13,158 bases of DNA, taken from the NCBI GenBank assembly GCA_964630265.1, contig CAZVRW010000080.1, forward strand, positions 1-13,158. Direction: 5' to 3'. The DNA comes from CAZBWP01 sp964630265. Its GTDB lineage: Bacteria; Pseudomonadota; Alphaproteobacteria; Rhodospirillales; Defluviicoccaceae. Below are positions 1 to 7,235 of the stretch, piece after piece (the first letter of the stretch is position 1; every line of letters begins with the position of its first letter). Position numbers and translations under genes: made by a program. The notes under the pieces were generated by a model, which was not told the origin of the DNA, searched no databases, and worked only from the letters and a program-made list of their open reading frames with translations.

Positions 1-281
1 CCAAGGACTGGCGCACCGACCGCTATCTGCGCCGGCTGGAGGCGATGATGGCGGTCTGCGACAAGGACGTCTCGCTCGTCCTGACCGGCACCGGCGACGT
101 GCTGGAGCCGGAGGACGGGCTGATCGGCATCGGCTCCGGCGGCCACTATGCCCTCGCCGCCGCCCGCGCGATGATCGACCGGGAGGACCTGGACGCAGCC
201 GAGATCGCCGGGCGCGCCATGGCGATCGCCGCCGGCATCTGCGTCTTCACCAACACCAACGTCGTCATCGAATCCCTATGA
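1..281 (+). CDS. hslV: HslV, ATP-dependent protease peptidase subunit (C-terminal part, gene cut by window edge)
   Basis: Reading begins in frame at base 3 (Lys-Asp-Trp-Arg-Thr-Asp...) and runs 92 residues to a TGA at 279-281. The visible segment matches the C-terminal half of HslV, the threonine peptidase that forms the double-hexamer core of the cytosolic HslUV (ClpQY) protease: it holds the KDWRTDRYLRRLEA stretch, the LVLTGTGDVLEPEDGLIGIGSGG core and the ending that normally follows, FTNTNVVIESL. The catalytic N-terminal Thr lies outside the window; the family is about 175-185 residues long. The stop overlaps the hslU start by 4 bp (ATGA), so the two subunits are almost certainly co-transcribed and translationally coupled. 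Identity is firm from the motif match and the adjacent hslU. Confidence 0.95.
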   Translation, partial: KDWRTDRYLRRLEAMMAVCDKDVSLVLTGTGDVLEPEDGLIGIGSGGHYALAAARAMIDREDLDAAEIAGRAMAIAAGICVFTNTNVVIESL

Positions 282-1591
282 GCAGCTTCACCCCCCGGGA
301 GATCGTCTCCGAACTCGACCGGCACATCGTCGGCCAGGACGACGCCAAGCGCGCCGTCGCCATTGCCTTGCGCAACCGCTGGCGGCGCCAGCAGCTCGAG
401 GACGACATGCGCGAGGAGGTCCTGCCGAAGAACATTTTGATGATCGGCCCCACCGGCGTTGGCAAGACCGAGATCGCCCGCCGGCTCGCCAATCTGGCGC
501 AGGCGCCCTTCCTCAAGGTGGAGGCGACGAAGTTCACGGAGGTCGGCTACGTCGGCCGCGACGTCGAGCAGATCATCCGCGATCTGCTGGAGATCGCCGT
601 GCACATGACCCGGCAGCGGCTGCGCAAGCAGGTGACCGCCAAGGCCGAATTGGCGGCCGAGGAACGGGTGATCACCGCGCTGGTGGGCGACAAGGCCGGC
701 CCGGAGACGCGTGAGAAGTTTCGCCGCATGCTGCGAGCCGGCGAATTGGACGACCGGGAGATCGAGGTGCAGGTCGCCGATACGTCGTCGATGCAGCTGC
801 CGACCTTTGACGTCCCGGGCATGCCGGGGGCGCAGATGGGCATGCTCAACATCGGCGAGATGCTGGGCAAGGCGTTCGGCGGCGGCCCGACCAAGAAGAA
901 ACGGATGACCGTCGCCGACTCGCACGAGGCGCTGGTCAGCGAAGAGGCCGACAAGCTGCTGGACGAGGACCGCGTCGTCCGCGAGGCCATCGAAATGGTC
1001 GAGAACGACGGCATCGTCTTCCTCGATGAGGTGGACAAGATCACCGCGCGTTCCGAGCGCGTCGGCGCCGATGTCAGCCGCGAGGGGGTGCAGCGCGACC
1101 TGCTGCCGCTGATCGAAGGCACCATCGTCGCCACCAAACGCGGCAACGTGAAGACCGACCACATCCTGTTCATCGCCTCCGGCGCCTTCCACATCGCCAA
1201 GCCGTCGGACATGTTGCCGGAGTTGCAGGGGCGGCTGCCGATCCGCGTCGAGTTGAAACCGCTGACCCGCGACGACTTCGTCCGCATCCTGACCGAGCCG
1301 CAGGCGAGCCTGCTGAAACAGTACAAGGCGCTGATGGCGACGGAAGGCGTGGATATCGCGTTCACCGACGATGCCGTTGACGCCATCGCCGACCTCGCCG
1401 CCGAAATCAACGGCAACGTCGAGAACATCGGCGCGCGGCGCCTGCAGACGGTGATGGAGAAACTGGTGGAGGAGATCAGCTTCACCGCCTCCGAGCGGGC
1501 CGGCGAGTCCATCACCATCGACGGCGCCGAGGTCCACGCCCGCGTCGGCGAGCTCGCCAAGAACGCCGACCTGAGCAAGTTCATCCTGTAG
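278..1591 (+). CDS. hslU: HslU, ATPase/unfoldase subunit of the HslUV protease
   Basis: This 437-residue AAA+ ATPase unfolds substrates and threads them into HslV. Visible motifs are Walker A GPTGVGKT (residues 57-64, Lys63), the pore-loop GYVG (90-93), Walker B ending in FLDEVDK (Asp250-Glu251), the arginine-bearing ELQGRLPIRVEL segment of the AAA+ C-terminal part, and the C-terminal LSKFIL tail that in this family docks between HslV subunits to activate it. The variable I-domain occupies about residues 110-235 and contains a Met/Gly-rich stretch (about 177-205). Length is normal (E. coli 443). The ATG overlaps the hslV stop by 4 bp and has no clear Shine-Dalgarno of its own, which fits translational coupling. 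About 108 bp separate its stop from the gatB start. Confidence 0.97.
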   Translation: MSSFTPREIVSELDRHIVGQDDAKRAVAIALRNRWRRQQLEDDMREEVLPKNILMIGPTGVGKTEIARRLANLAQAPFLKVEATKFTEVGYVGRDVEQIIRDLLEIAVHMTRQRLRKQVTAKAELAAEERVITALVGDKAGPETREKFRRMLRAGELDDREIEVQVADTSSMQLPTFDVPGMPGAQMGMLNIGEMLGKAFGGGPTKKKRMTVADSHEALVSEEADKLLDEDRVVREAIEMVENDGIVFLDEVDKITARSERVGADVSREGVQRDLLPLIEGTIVATKRGNVKTDHILFIASGAFHIAKPSDMLPELQGRLPIRVELKPLTRDDFVRILTEPQASLLKQYKALMATEGVDIAFTDDAVDAIADLAAEINGNVENIGARRLQTVMEKLVEEISFTASERAGESITIDGAEVHARVGELAKNADLSKFIL

Positions 1592-1639
1592 GGTGGTCGC
1601 ACGGAGCGGTTGAGCCCGCCCCGGCCGGCCGGTTTCTGC

Positions 1640-1668
1640 TTGACAAGACGCGCGCCGGCAGGTGTCTC
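1640..1668 (+). promoter_or_regulatory. Candidate promoter ahead of gatB (exact -35, weak -10)
   Basis: A perfect TTGACA lies at 1640-1645. A hexamer 17 bp downstream (TGTCTC, 1663-1668) is a poor -10, so this is tentative. If used, transcription would start near 1675, downstream of the left arm of the inverted repeat at 1653-1663, giving a gatB message with its ribosome-binding site free. Readthrough RNA from hslVU would instead contain both arms. Confidence 0.3.
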
Positions 1669-1700
1669 GACGACATCCACAACGAGGGAACCTGCCGGCG
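1653..1700 (+). repeat. Perfect 11-bp inverted repeat enclosing the gatB ribosome-binding site
   Basis: CGCCGGCAGGT (1653-1663) is the exact reverse complement of ACCTGCCGGCG (1690-1700). The loop is 26 nt. With G-U pairing the stem extends by two more pairs to 1651/1702. The gatB Shine-Dalgarno (GAGGGAA, 1684-1690) falls at the 3' edge of the loop and the GTG start codon (1700-1702) falls in the right arm. The RNA hairpin would place the start codon in a very GC-rich stem. No T-tract follows, so it is not a standard intrinsic terminator. Confidence 0.7.
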
Positions 1701-3157
1701 TGTCCTATCTCATTCAGGGCGATACGGGGGACTGGGAGGTCGTGGTCGGCCTCGAGGTCCACGCGCAGATCATCTCCAAGTCCAAGCTGTTCTCCGGCGC
1801 CGCCACCGACTTCGGCGCCGGGCCCAACAGCCAGGTCTCGTTCGTCGATGCCGCCTTTCCCGGCATGCTGCCGGTGCCGAACCGCACCTGCATCGAGCAA
1901 GCGATGCGCACCGGCCTGGCCCTCAACGCGGTCATTAACCGGATCTCGGTGTTCGAGCGGAAGAACTACTTCTATCCCGACCTGCCGGCCGGCTATCAGA
2001 TCTCGCAGTACCAGCAGCCGCTGGTCGGCGAGGGCACCATTGTGCTCGACATGGCCGACGGATCCTCGCGGGAGATCGGCATCGAGCGGCTGCACATGGA
2101 GCAGGATGCCGGCAAGTCACTGCACGACCAGGATCCCAAGCGGACCTTCGTCGACCTCAACCGCGCCGGCGTGGCGCTGATGGAGATCGTCTCGCGGCCG
2201 GACATCCGCAGCCCCGAGGAGGCCGGCGCCTATCTGCGCAAGATGCGCTCGATCCTGCGCTATCTCGGCACCTGCGACGGCAACATGGAAGAAGGCTCCA
2301 TGCGCTGCGACATCAATGTCAGCGTCCGGCCCGTCGGCGAGAACGCGCTGCGCACGCGCGTCGAGGTGAAGAACGTCAATTCCGTCCGCTTCGTCATGCA
2401 GGCGATCGAGCACGAGGCCGCGCGGCAGGTGGAGGTCTGGGAGTCGGGCGGCGCCGTCGTCCAGGAGACCCGGCTCTATGATCCCAACCGCAATGAAACG
2501 CGGCCGATGCGCGCCAAGGAGTTCGCCCACGACTATCGCTATTTTCCCGACCCGGACCTGCTGCCCGTGGAACTGACCGAGGCGGATATCGCGCGCGTCC
2601 GGGAGACGCTGCCGGAGTTGCCCGACGCGAAGAAGCTCCGGTTCATCGACCAGTACGGTCTCACCGTCGCGGACGCGGCGACCCTGGTCGCCGAGCGCAA
2701 CACCGCCGACTATTTCGAACACGTGGCCGAGGGCCGCGATGCGCGCAGCGCCGCCAATTGGGTGACCGGGGCCGTCTTCGGCCTGCTCAACAAGCGCGGC
2801 CTGGACATCGCCGCCTCGCCCGTCTCCGCCGACAGCCTCGGCCGGCTCCTCGACCTGATCGCCGACGAGACGATTTCCGGGCGAATCGCCAAGGACGTGT
2901 TCGAGCGCATGGCCGCCACCGGCAGCGATCCCGAGACCATCGTCAAGGCGGAGGGGCTGCGGCAGATCACCGACTCGGGCGCCATCGAGGCGGCCGTCGA
3001 CGCGGTTATCGACGCCAATCCCGACCAGGTCGCCAAGTTCAAGGCCGGCCAGGAGAAGGTCATCGGCTGGTTCGTCGGCCAGGTGATGAAGTCGACCGGC
3101 GGCAAGGCCAATCCGCAACAGGTGAACGCGTTGCTGCGACGGAAGCTCTCGGCGTGA
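1700..3157 (+). CDS. gatB: GatB, Asp-tRNA(Asn)/Glu-tRNA(Gln) amidotransferase subunit B
   Basis: GatB binds misacylated Glu-tRNA(Gln) or Asp-tRNA(Asn) and catalyses the kinase/transamidation step using ammonia from GatA. The 485-residue product (from GTG at 1700) shows VVGLEVHAQ near the N-terminus, HMEQDAGKS, DLNRAGVALMEIVSRPD, GNMEEGSMRCDINVS, a NETRPMRAKEFAHDYRYFPDPDL block, and a C-terminal YqeY-like helical tail ending NPQQVNALLRRKL. The frame is open back to 1610, but the residues before GTG 1700 do not look like GatB. GTG is preceded by GAGGGAA at 1684-1690 with 9-nt spacing, and the resulting length is normal for the family. gatC and gatA are not in the window; here gatB sits between hslU and a PhzF gene. 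Its stop overlaps the next start by 4 bp (GTGA). Confidence 0.96.
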   Translation: MSYLIQGDTGDWEVVVGLEVHAQIISKSKLFSGAATDFGAGPNSQVSFVDAAFPGMLPVPNRTCIEQAMRTGLALNAVINRISVFERKNYFYPDLPAGYQISQYQQPLVGEGTIVLDMADGSSREIGIERLHMEQDAGKSLHDQDPKRTFVDLNRAGVALMEIVSRPDIRSPEEAGAYLRKMRSILRYLGTCDGNMEEGSMRCDINVSVRPVGENALRTRVEVKNVNSVRFVMQAIEHEAARQVEVWESGGAVVQETRLYDPNRNETRPMRAKEFAHDYRYFPDPDLLPVELTEADIARVRETLPELPDAKKLRFIDQYGLTVADAATLVAERNTADYFEHVAEGRDARSAANWVTGAVFGLLNKRGLDIAASPVSADSLGRLLDLIADETISGRIAKDVFERMAATGSDPETIVKAEGLRQITDSGAIEAAVDAVIDANPDQVAKFKAGQEKVIGWFVGQVMKSTGGKANPQQVNALLRRKLSA

Positions 3158-4122
3158 AGCGCGTCCACTTTCACACCGTCGACGTGTTCACCGACCGGGT
3201 GTTCGATGGCAATCCACTGGCCGTGGTCCCCGACGGCACCGGCTTGTCGACGGCCGAGATGCAGGCGATCGCCCGCGAATTCAATCTCTCCGAGACCACC
3301 TTCGTGCTGCCGCCGGACGATCCGGCCCACACCCGCCGGGTCCGCATCTTCACGCCCGCCCTCGAAATGCCGTTCGCCGGCCACCCGACTCTCGGCACCG
3401 CCGTCGTCCTGGCGGCGACAGGGATCGTGCCGCTGGTCGAGCCGGAGATCGACATGGTGCTGGAGGAGGGCGTCGGCCCGGTTCCCGTCACCGTCCGCGC
3501 CGATGCCGCGGGGCCGATGACGGCCGAGTTGACCGCCGCCCGCCGGCCCGAGGTGTCGCCGCCGCCGGCATCCCTGGAGACCCTGGCGGCGCTGCTGTCG
3601 TTGACCCCCGCCGACGTCGCGCCGGCGCCGGCACCGGCGGTGGTGTCGTGCGGCGCGCCATTCGTCTTCGTGCGGTTGACGAGCCGCGATGCGGTGCGCC
3701 GCGCCAAGGCCCGCCTGGACCTGTGGGACCGGGTGTTCGCCGGGCGGCCCGAGGTTGGCGTGTTCCTGTTCGCCGACGCAACCGCGCCTGCCGACGCGGA
3801 CGTGCATGCCCGGATGCAAGCGGACGTGCATGCCCGGATGCACGCCGACGTGCATGCCCGAATGTTCGCGCCCGGCGCCGGTGTCGTCGAGGATCCGGCG
3901 ACCGGATCGGCGGCGGCGGCCCTGGCCGGCTACCTGGCGCCCCGCGACGCGCCGGCGAGCGGCAGCCATCGCTGGATCATCGAGCAGGGCGTCGAGATGG
4001 GCCGGCCGTCACGCCTCGAGGTCAATGCCGACCTGGAAAGCGGCGTCATCCTCGCGGTCCGCGTCGCCGGCAGCGTGGTTGCCGTCAGTCACGGCGAGAT
4101 GCTGGTGCCGGCCCTGTCTTGA
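3154..4122 (+). CDS. PhzF-family isomerase/epimerase-like protein
   Basis: The 322-residue product has the diaminopimelate-epimerase-like double fold of the PhzF family. Landmarks are VDVFTDRVFDGNPLAVV at the N-terminus, the LSETTFV motif with the probable catalytic Glu47, the MPFAGHPTLGTA motif, and EDPATGSAAAAL in the second half. Members include PhzF of phenazine synthesis and many proteins of unknown substrate; no phenazine genes are nearby, so the substrate is unknown. The GTG start at 3154 overlaps the gatB stop and is preceded by GGAAG (3141-3145) at 8-nt spacing, so translation is probably coupled to gatB. Just before the conserved FAPGAGVVEDPATGS region, an 8-residue unit (ADVHARM plus one residue) is repeated three times. 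The gene converges on the TPR gene, with 15 bp between the stops. Confidence 0.9.
   Translation: MKRVHFHTVDVFTDRVFDGNPLAVVPDGTGLSTAEMQAIAREFNLSETTFVLPPDDPAHTRRVRIFTPALEMPFAGHPTLGTAVVLAATGIVPLVEPEIDMVLEEGVGPVPVTVRADAAGPMTAELTAARRPEVSPPPASLETLAALLSLTPADVAPAPAPAVVSCGAPFVFVRLTSRDAVRRAKARLDLWDRVFAGRPEVGVFLFADATAPADADVHARMQADVHARMHADVHARMFAPGAGVVEDPATGSAAAALAGYLAPRDAPASGSHRWIIEQGVEMGRPSRLEVNADLESGVILAVRVAGSVVAVSHGEMLVPALS
3796..3867 (+). repeat. In-frame tandem repeat, 3 x 24 bp, inside the PhzF-family gene
   Basis: Three contiguous 24-bp units (3796-3819, 3820-3843, 3844-3867) encode ADVHARMQ, ADVHARMH and ADVHARMF. Units 1 and 2 differ at a single base; unit 3 differs at a few. The last unit reads straight into the conserved FAPG motif, so it is probably the ancestral copy and the first two look like in-frame duplications. 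Unit length is a multiple of three, so gain or loss of a unit keeps the frame. Confidence 0.95.
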
Positions 4123-4136
4123 GGCGCCGGCGCGCC
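4123..4136. terminator. Small perfect hairpin between convergent stops (possible bidirectional terminator)
   Basis: GGCGC (4123-4127) and GCGCC (4132-4136) form a perfect 5-bp stem around a CGGC loop. It fills almost the whole 15-bp gap between the PhzF stop (4120-4122) and the TPR-gene stop (complement of 4138-4140). The position suits a two-way terminator, but there is no T-tract on either side and the stem is short. Confidence 0.35.
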
Positions 4137-4137
4137 G

Positions 4138-4689
4138 TCAATGGAGGGTGCCGGAGCCGCCGTCCTGCTGCAGGGCCATCAGCGCCGTGCGGGCCGCGTG
4201 CAGGAACGGATTGATCTCCAGCGCCGTCTGCAGCGCGAACACGGCGGCATCGGGGCGGCCCTGGCGCAGGCAGATCTGCGCGAACCCGGAAATCGCACCG
4301 AAATGCCGCGGCTCCAGCTCCAGCGTCCGTCGGATATCGACGAGGCTGTCGGCATCGCGTTCCGCCAGGAAGCGAAGCGTCGCCCGCTTGTTCCAGGCTT
4401 CCGCCCACTCCGGAAAGTCGGCGACCAGCCGGCTCAGCTCCCGCTCGGCCTGGTCGATGCGCCGCCGGGCGATGCCGGCGATCGCCTTGTTCATGCGCAT
4501 CACCACGGCGGTATCGTTGTGGTCGGTCCAGATCTCCCAGATGCGGTCCTCCACCTCGTAGACCTCATCCGCCGGCGGATCCGCGGCGAGCGCGGTGAAC
4601 AGCAGGTCCAGTTCTTCGGCGCGGCCGGCGACCGGCCGCCGCTCGCGCCAGGTGGCGATCAGCTTCAGGATTTCGTCGATGGTCGTCAT
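4138..4689 (-). CDS. Small TPR-repeat protein downstream of tyrS
   Basis: The 183-residue protein has no signal peptide or membrane segment, so it is predicted cytosolic. Three consecutive TPR-like units of about 34 residues are visible (about 61-94, 95-128 and 129-163), with typical features such as AWNKRATLRFLAERDADSLVDI and FALQTALEINP. The first 60 residues are helical and acidic (EVYEVEDRIWEIW) and probably cap the repeats. TPR arrays bind peptides or proteins; the partner cannot be told from sequence. Its start (ATG, complement of 4687-4689) lies 11 bp after the tyrS stop on the same strand, so the two are likely co-transcribed. No specific function is claimed. Confidence 0.85.
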   Translation of the reverse strand: MTTIDEILKLIATWRERRPVAGRAEELDLLFTALAADPPADEVYEVEDRIWEIWTDHNDTAVVMRMNKAIAGIARRRIDQAERELSRLVADFPEWAEAWNKRATLRFLAERDADSLVDIRRTLELEPRHFGAISGFAQICLRQGRPDAAVFALQTALEINPFLHAARTALMALQQDGGSGTLH

Positions 4690-4700
4690 TGCCGGTCGGT

Positions 4701-5954
4701 TCAGCCGCCGCGCACCAGCGCGTGGCGCTTGCGGCCGGCGGAGAGCTTCAAGCTGCCGTCGGCGCCGAGATCGTCGGCACCGATCAACCGGGTCTCATCG
4801 TTGAGCGGCGCATTGTTCAGGCGGCCGCCACCGCTGCGGATCAGCTTGCGGGCCTCGGAATTGCTGGCGGCGAGCCCGGCCCGGCGAAACAACTCGAACG
4901 CCGGGATGCCGGCGGCGAGTTCACCGGTCGGCACATCGAAGGTCGGCAGCGCCTCGCCGGCCGTCCCCTCGACGAACGTGCGTCGCGCCGTCGCCTCGGC
5001 GTCCACTGCCGCCTCGGCACCATGGCAGAGCGTCGTTGCGGCATTGGCGAGAACGATCTTGGCGGCGTTGATCTCGGCGCCGTCGAGTGCCTCCAGCCGC
5101 GCGATCTCGGTCGTCGGCAGATCGGTGAACAGCCGCAGGAAGCGGCCGACATCGGCATCCTCCGTGTTCCGCCAATACTGCCAGTAATCCCAGGGGGAGA
5201 GCATGTCCGCCGACAGCCACACCGCGCCCGCCGCGGTCTTGCCCATCTTCGCGCCAGAGGCGGTGGTGAGCAGCGGGACCGTCAGCCCGAACAGGCTGAC
5301 GCCGTCGATCCGCCGCCCGAGTTCGACGCCGGAGACGATGTTGCCCCACTGGTCGGAGCCGCCCATCTGCAGCCGGCAGTGGTGGCGCCGCCCCAGTTCG
5401 AGAAAGTCGTAGGCCTGCAGGATCATGTAGTTGAATTCGAGAAACGTCAGCGGCTGCTCCCGCTCCAGGCGCAGCTTCACGGAGTCGAACGTCAGCATGC
5501 GGTTGACGGAAAAGTGCCGGCCGACGTCGCGCAGGAAGGGGATGTAGGCGAGACCGGCCAGCCAGTCGGCGTTGTCGACCATGACCGCGTCGGTCGGCCC
5601 GTCGCCGAAGGTGAGATAGCGGCCGAACACCCGGCGGATCCCGGCCATGTTGGCGGCGATGTCCTCCGGCGTCAGCAGCCGCCTCGCCTCGTCCTTGCCC
5701 GACGGATCGCCGACCATGGTGGTGCCGCCGCCCATCAGCACGATCGGCTTGTGGCCGCAACGTTGCAGCGTGCGCAACAGCATGATCGGCACCAGACTGC
5801 CGGCATGCAGGCTCGGCGCCGTGCAGTCGAAGCCGATGTAGGCCGGGACCACCGATTCGGCACACAGCGCGTCCAACCCGTCGAGGTCGGTGCATTGGTG
5901 GAGGAAGCCGCGGTCGATGACGGCGTTGATGAAGTCAGAGCGGCGGTGGCTCAT
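4701..5954 (-). CDS. tyrS: Tyrosyl-tRNA synthetase (TyrRS)
   Basis: This class I synthetase charges tRNA(Tyr). The 417-residue protein shows AYIGFDCTAPSLHAGSL with the HIGH-equivalent HAGS (about 50-53), the tyrosine-pocket motif GGSDQWGNIVSG, the KMSKS-equivalent KMGKT (236-240, as in the E. coli-type enzyme) and a C-terminal S4 RNA-binding domain (EARKLIRSGGGRLNN). The Met-Ser-His-Arg-Arg start at 5954 is chosen because it gives the usual short N-terminal lead to SDFINAVIDRGF. An in-frame ATG at 5975 would add seven residues. Neither start has a clear Shine-Dalgarno. The gene is divergent from anmK, a pairing often seen in alphaproteobacteria, and is followed by the TPR gene. Confidence 0.96.
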   Translation of the reverse strand: MSHRRSDFINAVIDRGFLHQCTDLDGLDALCAESVVPAYIGFDCTAPSLHAGSLVPIMLLRTLQRCGHKPIVLMGGGTTMVGDPSGKDEARRLLTPEDIAANMAGIRRVFGRYLTFGDGPTDAVMVDNADWLAGLAYIPFLRDVGRHFSVNRMLTFDSVKLRLEREQPLTFLEFNYMILQAYDFLELGRRHHCRLQMGGSDQWGNIVSGVELGRRIDGVSLFGLTVPLLTTASGAKMGKTAAGAVWLSADMLSPWDYWQYWRNTEDADVGRFLRLFTDLPTTEIARLEALDGAEINAAKIVLANAATTLCHGAEAAVDAEATARRTFVEGTAGEALPTFDVPTGELAAGIPAFELFRRAGLAASNSEARKLIRSGGGRLNNAPLNDETRLIGADDLGADGSLKLSAGRKRHALVRGG

Positions 5955-5977
5955 GGAACGGGCGGCAGCATGCATGG

Positions 5978-6003
5978 TTGACGGATGCGAGCGGCCCTAA
6001 CAC
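5978..6003 (+). promoter_or_regulatory. Weak candidate promoter for anmK
   Basis: TTGACG (5978-5983) resembles a -35 box. The best -10-like hexamer, TAACAC (5998-6003), lies only 14 bp away, which is short. It lies in the divergent tyrS-anmK interval upstream of the chosen anmK start, and overlaps the longer of the two possible tyrS starts. Low support. Confidence 0.2.
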
Positions 6004-6041
6004 AAACGGCGGCGAGCGACAACGGCGCTGGAGTTTCGCCG

Positions 6042-7235
6042 ATGCCCACGAGCCCCGGTCGATCCCGCACGCTGACGGCCCTCGGCCTGATGAGCGGCAC
6101 CTCCATGGACGGCATCGACGCCGCCATTCTGACCACCGATGGCGTCAGTGTCGGCGGCTTCGGTCCCGCCGCCAGCTATCCCTACCCGGCGAAGTTCCGC
6201 AACCGCCTGCGGCGCGCGCTCGGACGGGAGCCCGGACCGGAGATGGACGACATCGTCCGCGATCTGACCGTGCGGCATGTGGACGCGGTGCGCCGCCTGC
6301 TGCGCGCCGCCGCCACCGCCGCCGACATCGACGTGATCGGCTTCCATGGCCATACGGTGGTGCATCGCCCGGACCTGGGAATCACCCGGCAGATCGGCGA
6401 CGGCGACCGGCTCGCCCGCGACACCGGAGTCACCGTCGTCGACGACTTTCGCGGTGCCGACGTGGCCGCCGGTGGCCACGGGGCGCCGCTGGTGCCCCTT
6501 TACCACGCGGCGCTGGCGCATGCGCTGCCGCGGCCGCTCGCCGTGCTCAACATCGGCGGCGTCGCCAACGTCACCTGGATCGGGCCCGGCAGCCTGCCGG
6601 GCAGCACGCCGGGCAGCACGCCGGGCAGCACGCCCGACGGGGCGCCCAACATCCTGGCGTTCGACACCGGCCCCGGCAATGCGCTGATCGACGATTGGGT
6701 GCGCCGGGTCGCCGGACAACGCTGGGACGAGCGCGGCCGTTTGGCCCGCGGCGGTCGGGTCCGCAGCGATCGCGTCGCCGACTGGCTCCGGGATGCGCAT
6801 TTCGCCGCGAGGCCGCCGAAATCGCTGGATCGCAACACCTATGCGCGCGTCCTCGACGCGGTGCGCGATCTCGGTGCGGAAGACGGCGCGGCGACGCTCA
6901 CCGCCTTCACCGTCGCCGCGGTCGCCGCCGCGCGGGCCTGGTTCCCCGCGGCCCCCGTCCGGTGGCTGGTCAGCGGCGGCGGCCGCCACAACCGCACCTT
7001 GATGGCGATGCTCGCCGAGGCCCTGTCGGTGCCGGTGGCGCCGGTGGAGGAGGCGGGCTGGGACGGTGATGCGCTCGAAGCGCAGGCGTTCGCCTTTCTC
7101 GCCGTGCGCAGCCTCGCGGGGCTGCCGCTGAGCCTGCCGACAACCACCGGTGTGCCGACGGCGATGCCCGGCGGCGTCGTCCACCGGCCGGTCGGCGAGG
7201 CTCAAACCGGTGCGGCCAGCACCCTGTCCATGTAG
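6042..7235 (+). CDS. anmK: Anhydro-N-acetylmuramic acid kinase (AnmK)
   Basis: AnmK phosphorylates and hydrolyses 1,6-anhydro-MurNAc to MurNAc-6-phosphate during peptidoglycan recycling in the cytosol. Motifs are GLMSGTSMDGID (ATP-binding start of the actin/hexokinase-like fold), IGFHGHTVVHRP, GVTVVDDFRGADVAAGGHGAPLVP, LNIGGVANVTWI, FDTGPGNALIDDW and VSGGGRHN. The ATG at 6042 is preferred over an upstream in-frame ATG at 5985, because GGAG (6030-6033) lies 8 nt ahead and the start then matches the family N-terminus. The 397-residue length exceeds E. coli AnmK (369), partly from a repeat insert GSLP(GSTP)3 at residues 183-198, between the ANVTWI strand and FDTGPGN. The final 34 bp (7202-7235) overlap the convergent hydrolase gene. 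Confidence 0.95.
   Translation: MPTSPGRSRTLTALGLMSGTSMDGIDAAILTTDGVSVGGFGPAASYPYPAKFRNRLRRALGREPGPEMDDIVRDLTVRHVDAVRRLLRAAATAADIDVIGFHGHTVVHRPDLGITRQIGDGDRLARDTGVTVVDDFRGADVAAGGHGAPLVPLYHAALAHALPRPLAVLNIGGVANVTWIGPGSLPGSTPGSTPGSTPDGAPNILAFDTGPGNALIDDWVRRVAGQRWDERGRLARGGRVRSDRVADWLRDAHFAARPPKSLDRNTYARVLDAVRDLGAEDGAATLTAFTVAAVAAARAWFPAAPVRWLVSGGGRHNRTLMAMLAEALSVPVAPVEEAGWDGDALEAQAFAFLAVRSLAGLPLSLPTTTGVPTAMPGGVVHRPVGEAQTGAASTLSM
6588..6635 (+). repeat. In-frame tandem repeat, 4 x 12 bp, inside anmK
   Basis: Four 12-bp units (6588-6599, 6600-6611, 6612-6623, 6624-6635) encode GSLP, GSTP, GSTP and GSTP. Units 2 and 3 are identical (GGCAGCACGCCG), unit 4 differs at the last base, and unit 1 at two bases. 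The insert falls where E. coli AnmK has a short loop between the NIGGIANLSLL strand and the YDTGPGN motif. Confidence 0.95.

Noticed and set aside
1621..1635. CCGGCCGGCCGG followed by TTT as an hslU terminator
   Set aside because: It can form only a 4-bp stem with a 4-nt loop, and the T run is three bases, so it is not a convincing intrinsic terminator.
146..2095. A 649-codon open frame on the - strand opposite hslV, hslU and gatB
   Set aside because: It is a shadow of real genes in GC-rich DNA: the opposite strand encodes three clearly recognised families, and the antisense translation is low-complexity (Asp, Gly, Arg, Leu, His) with no motif.
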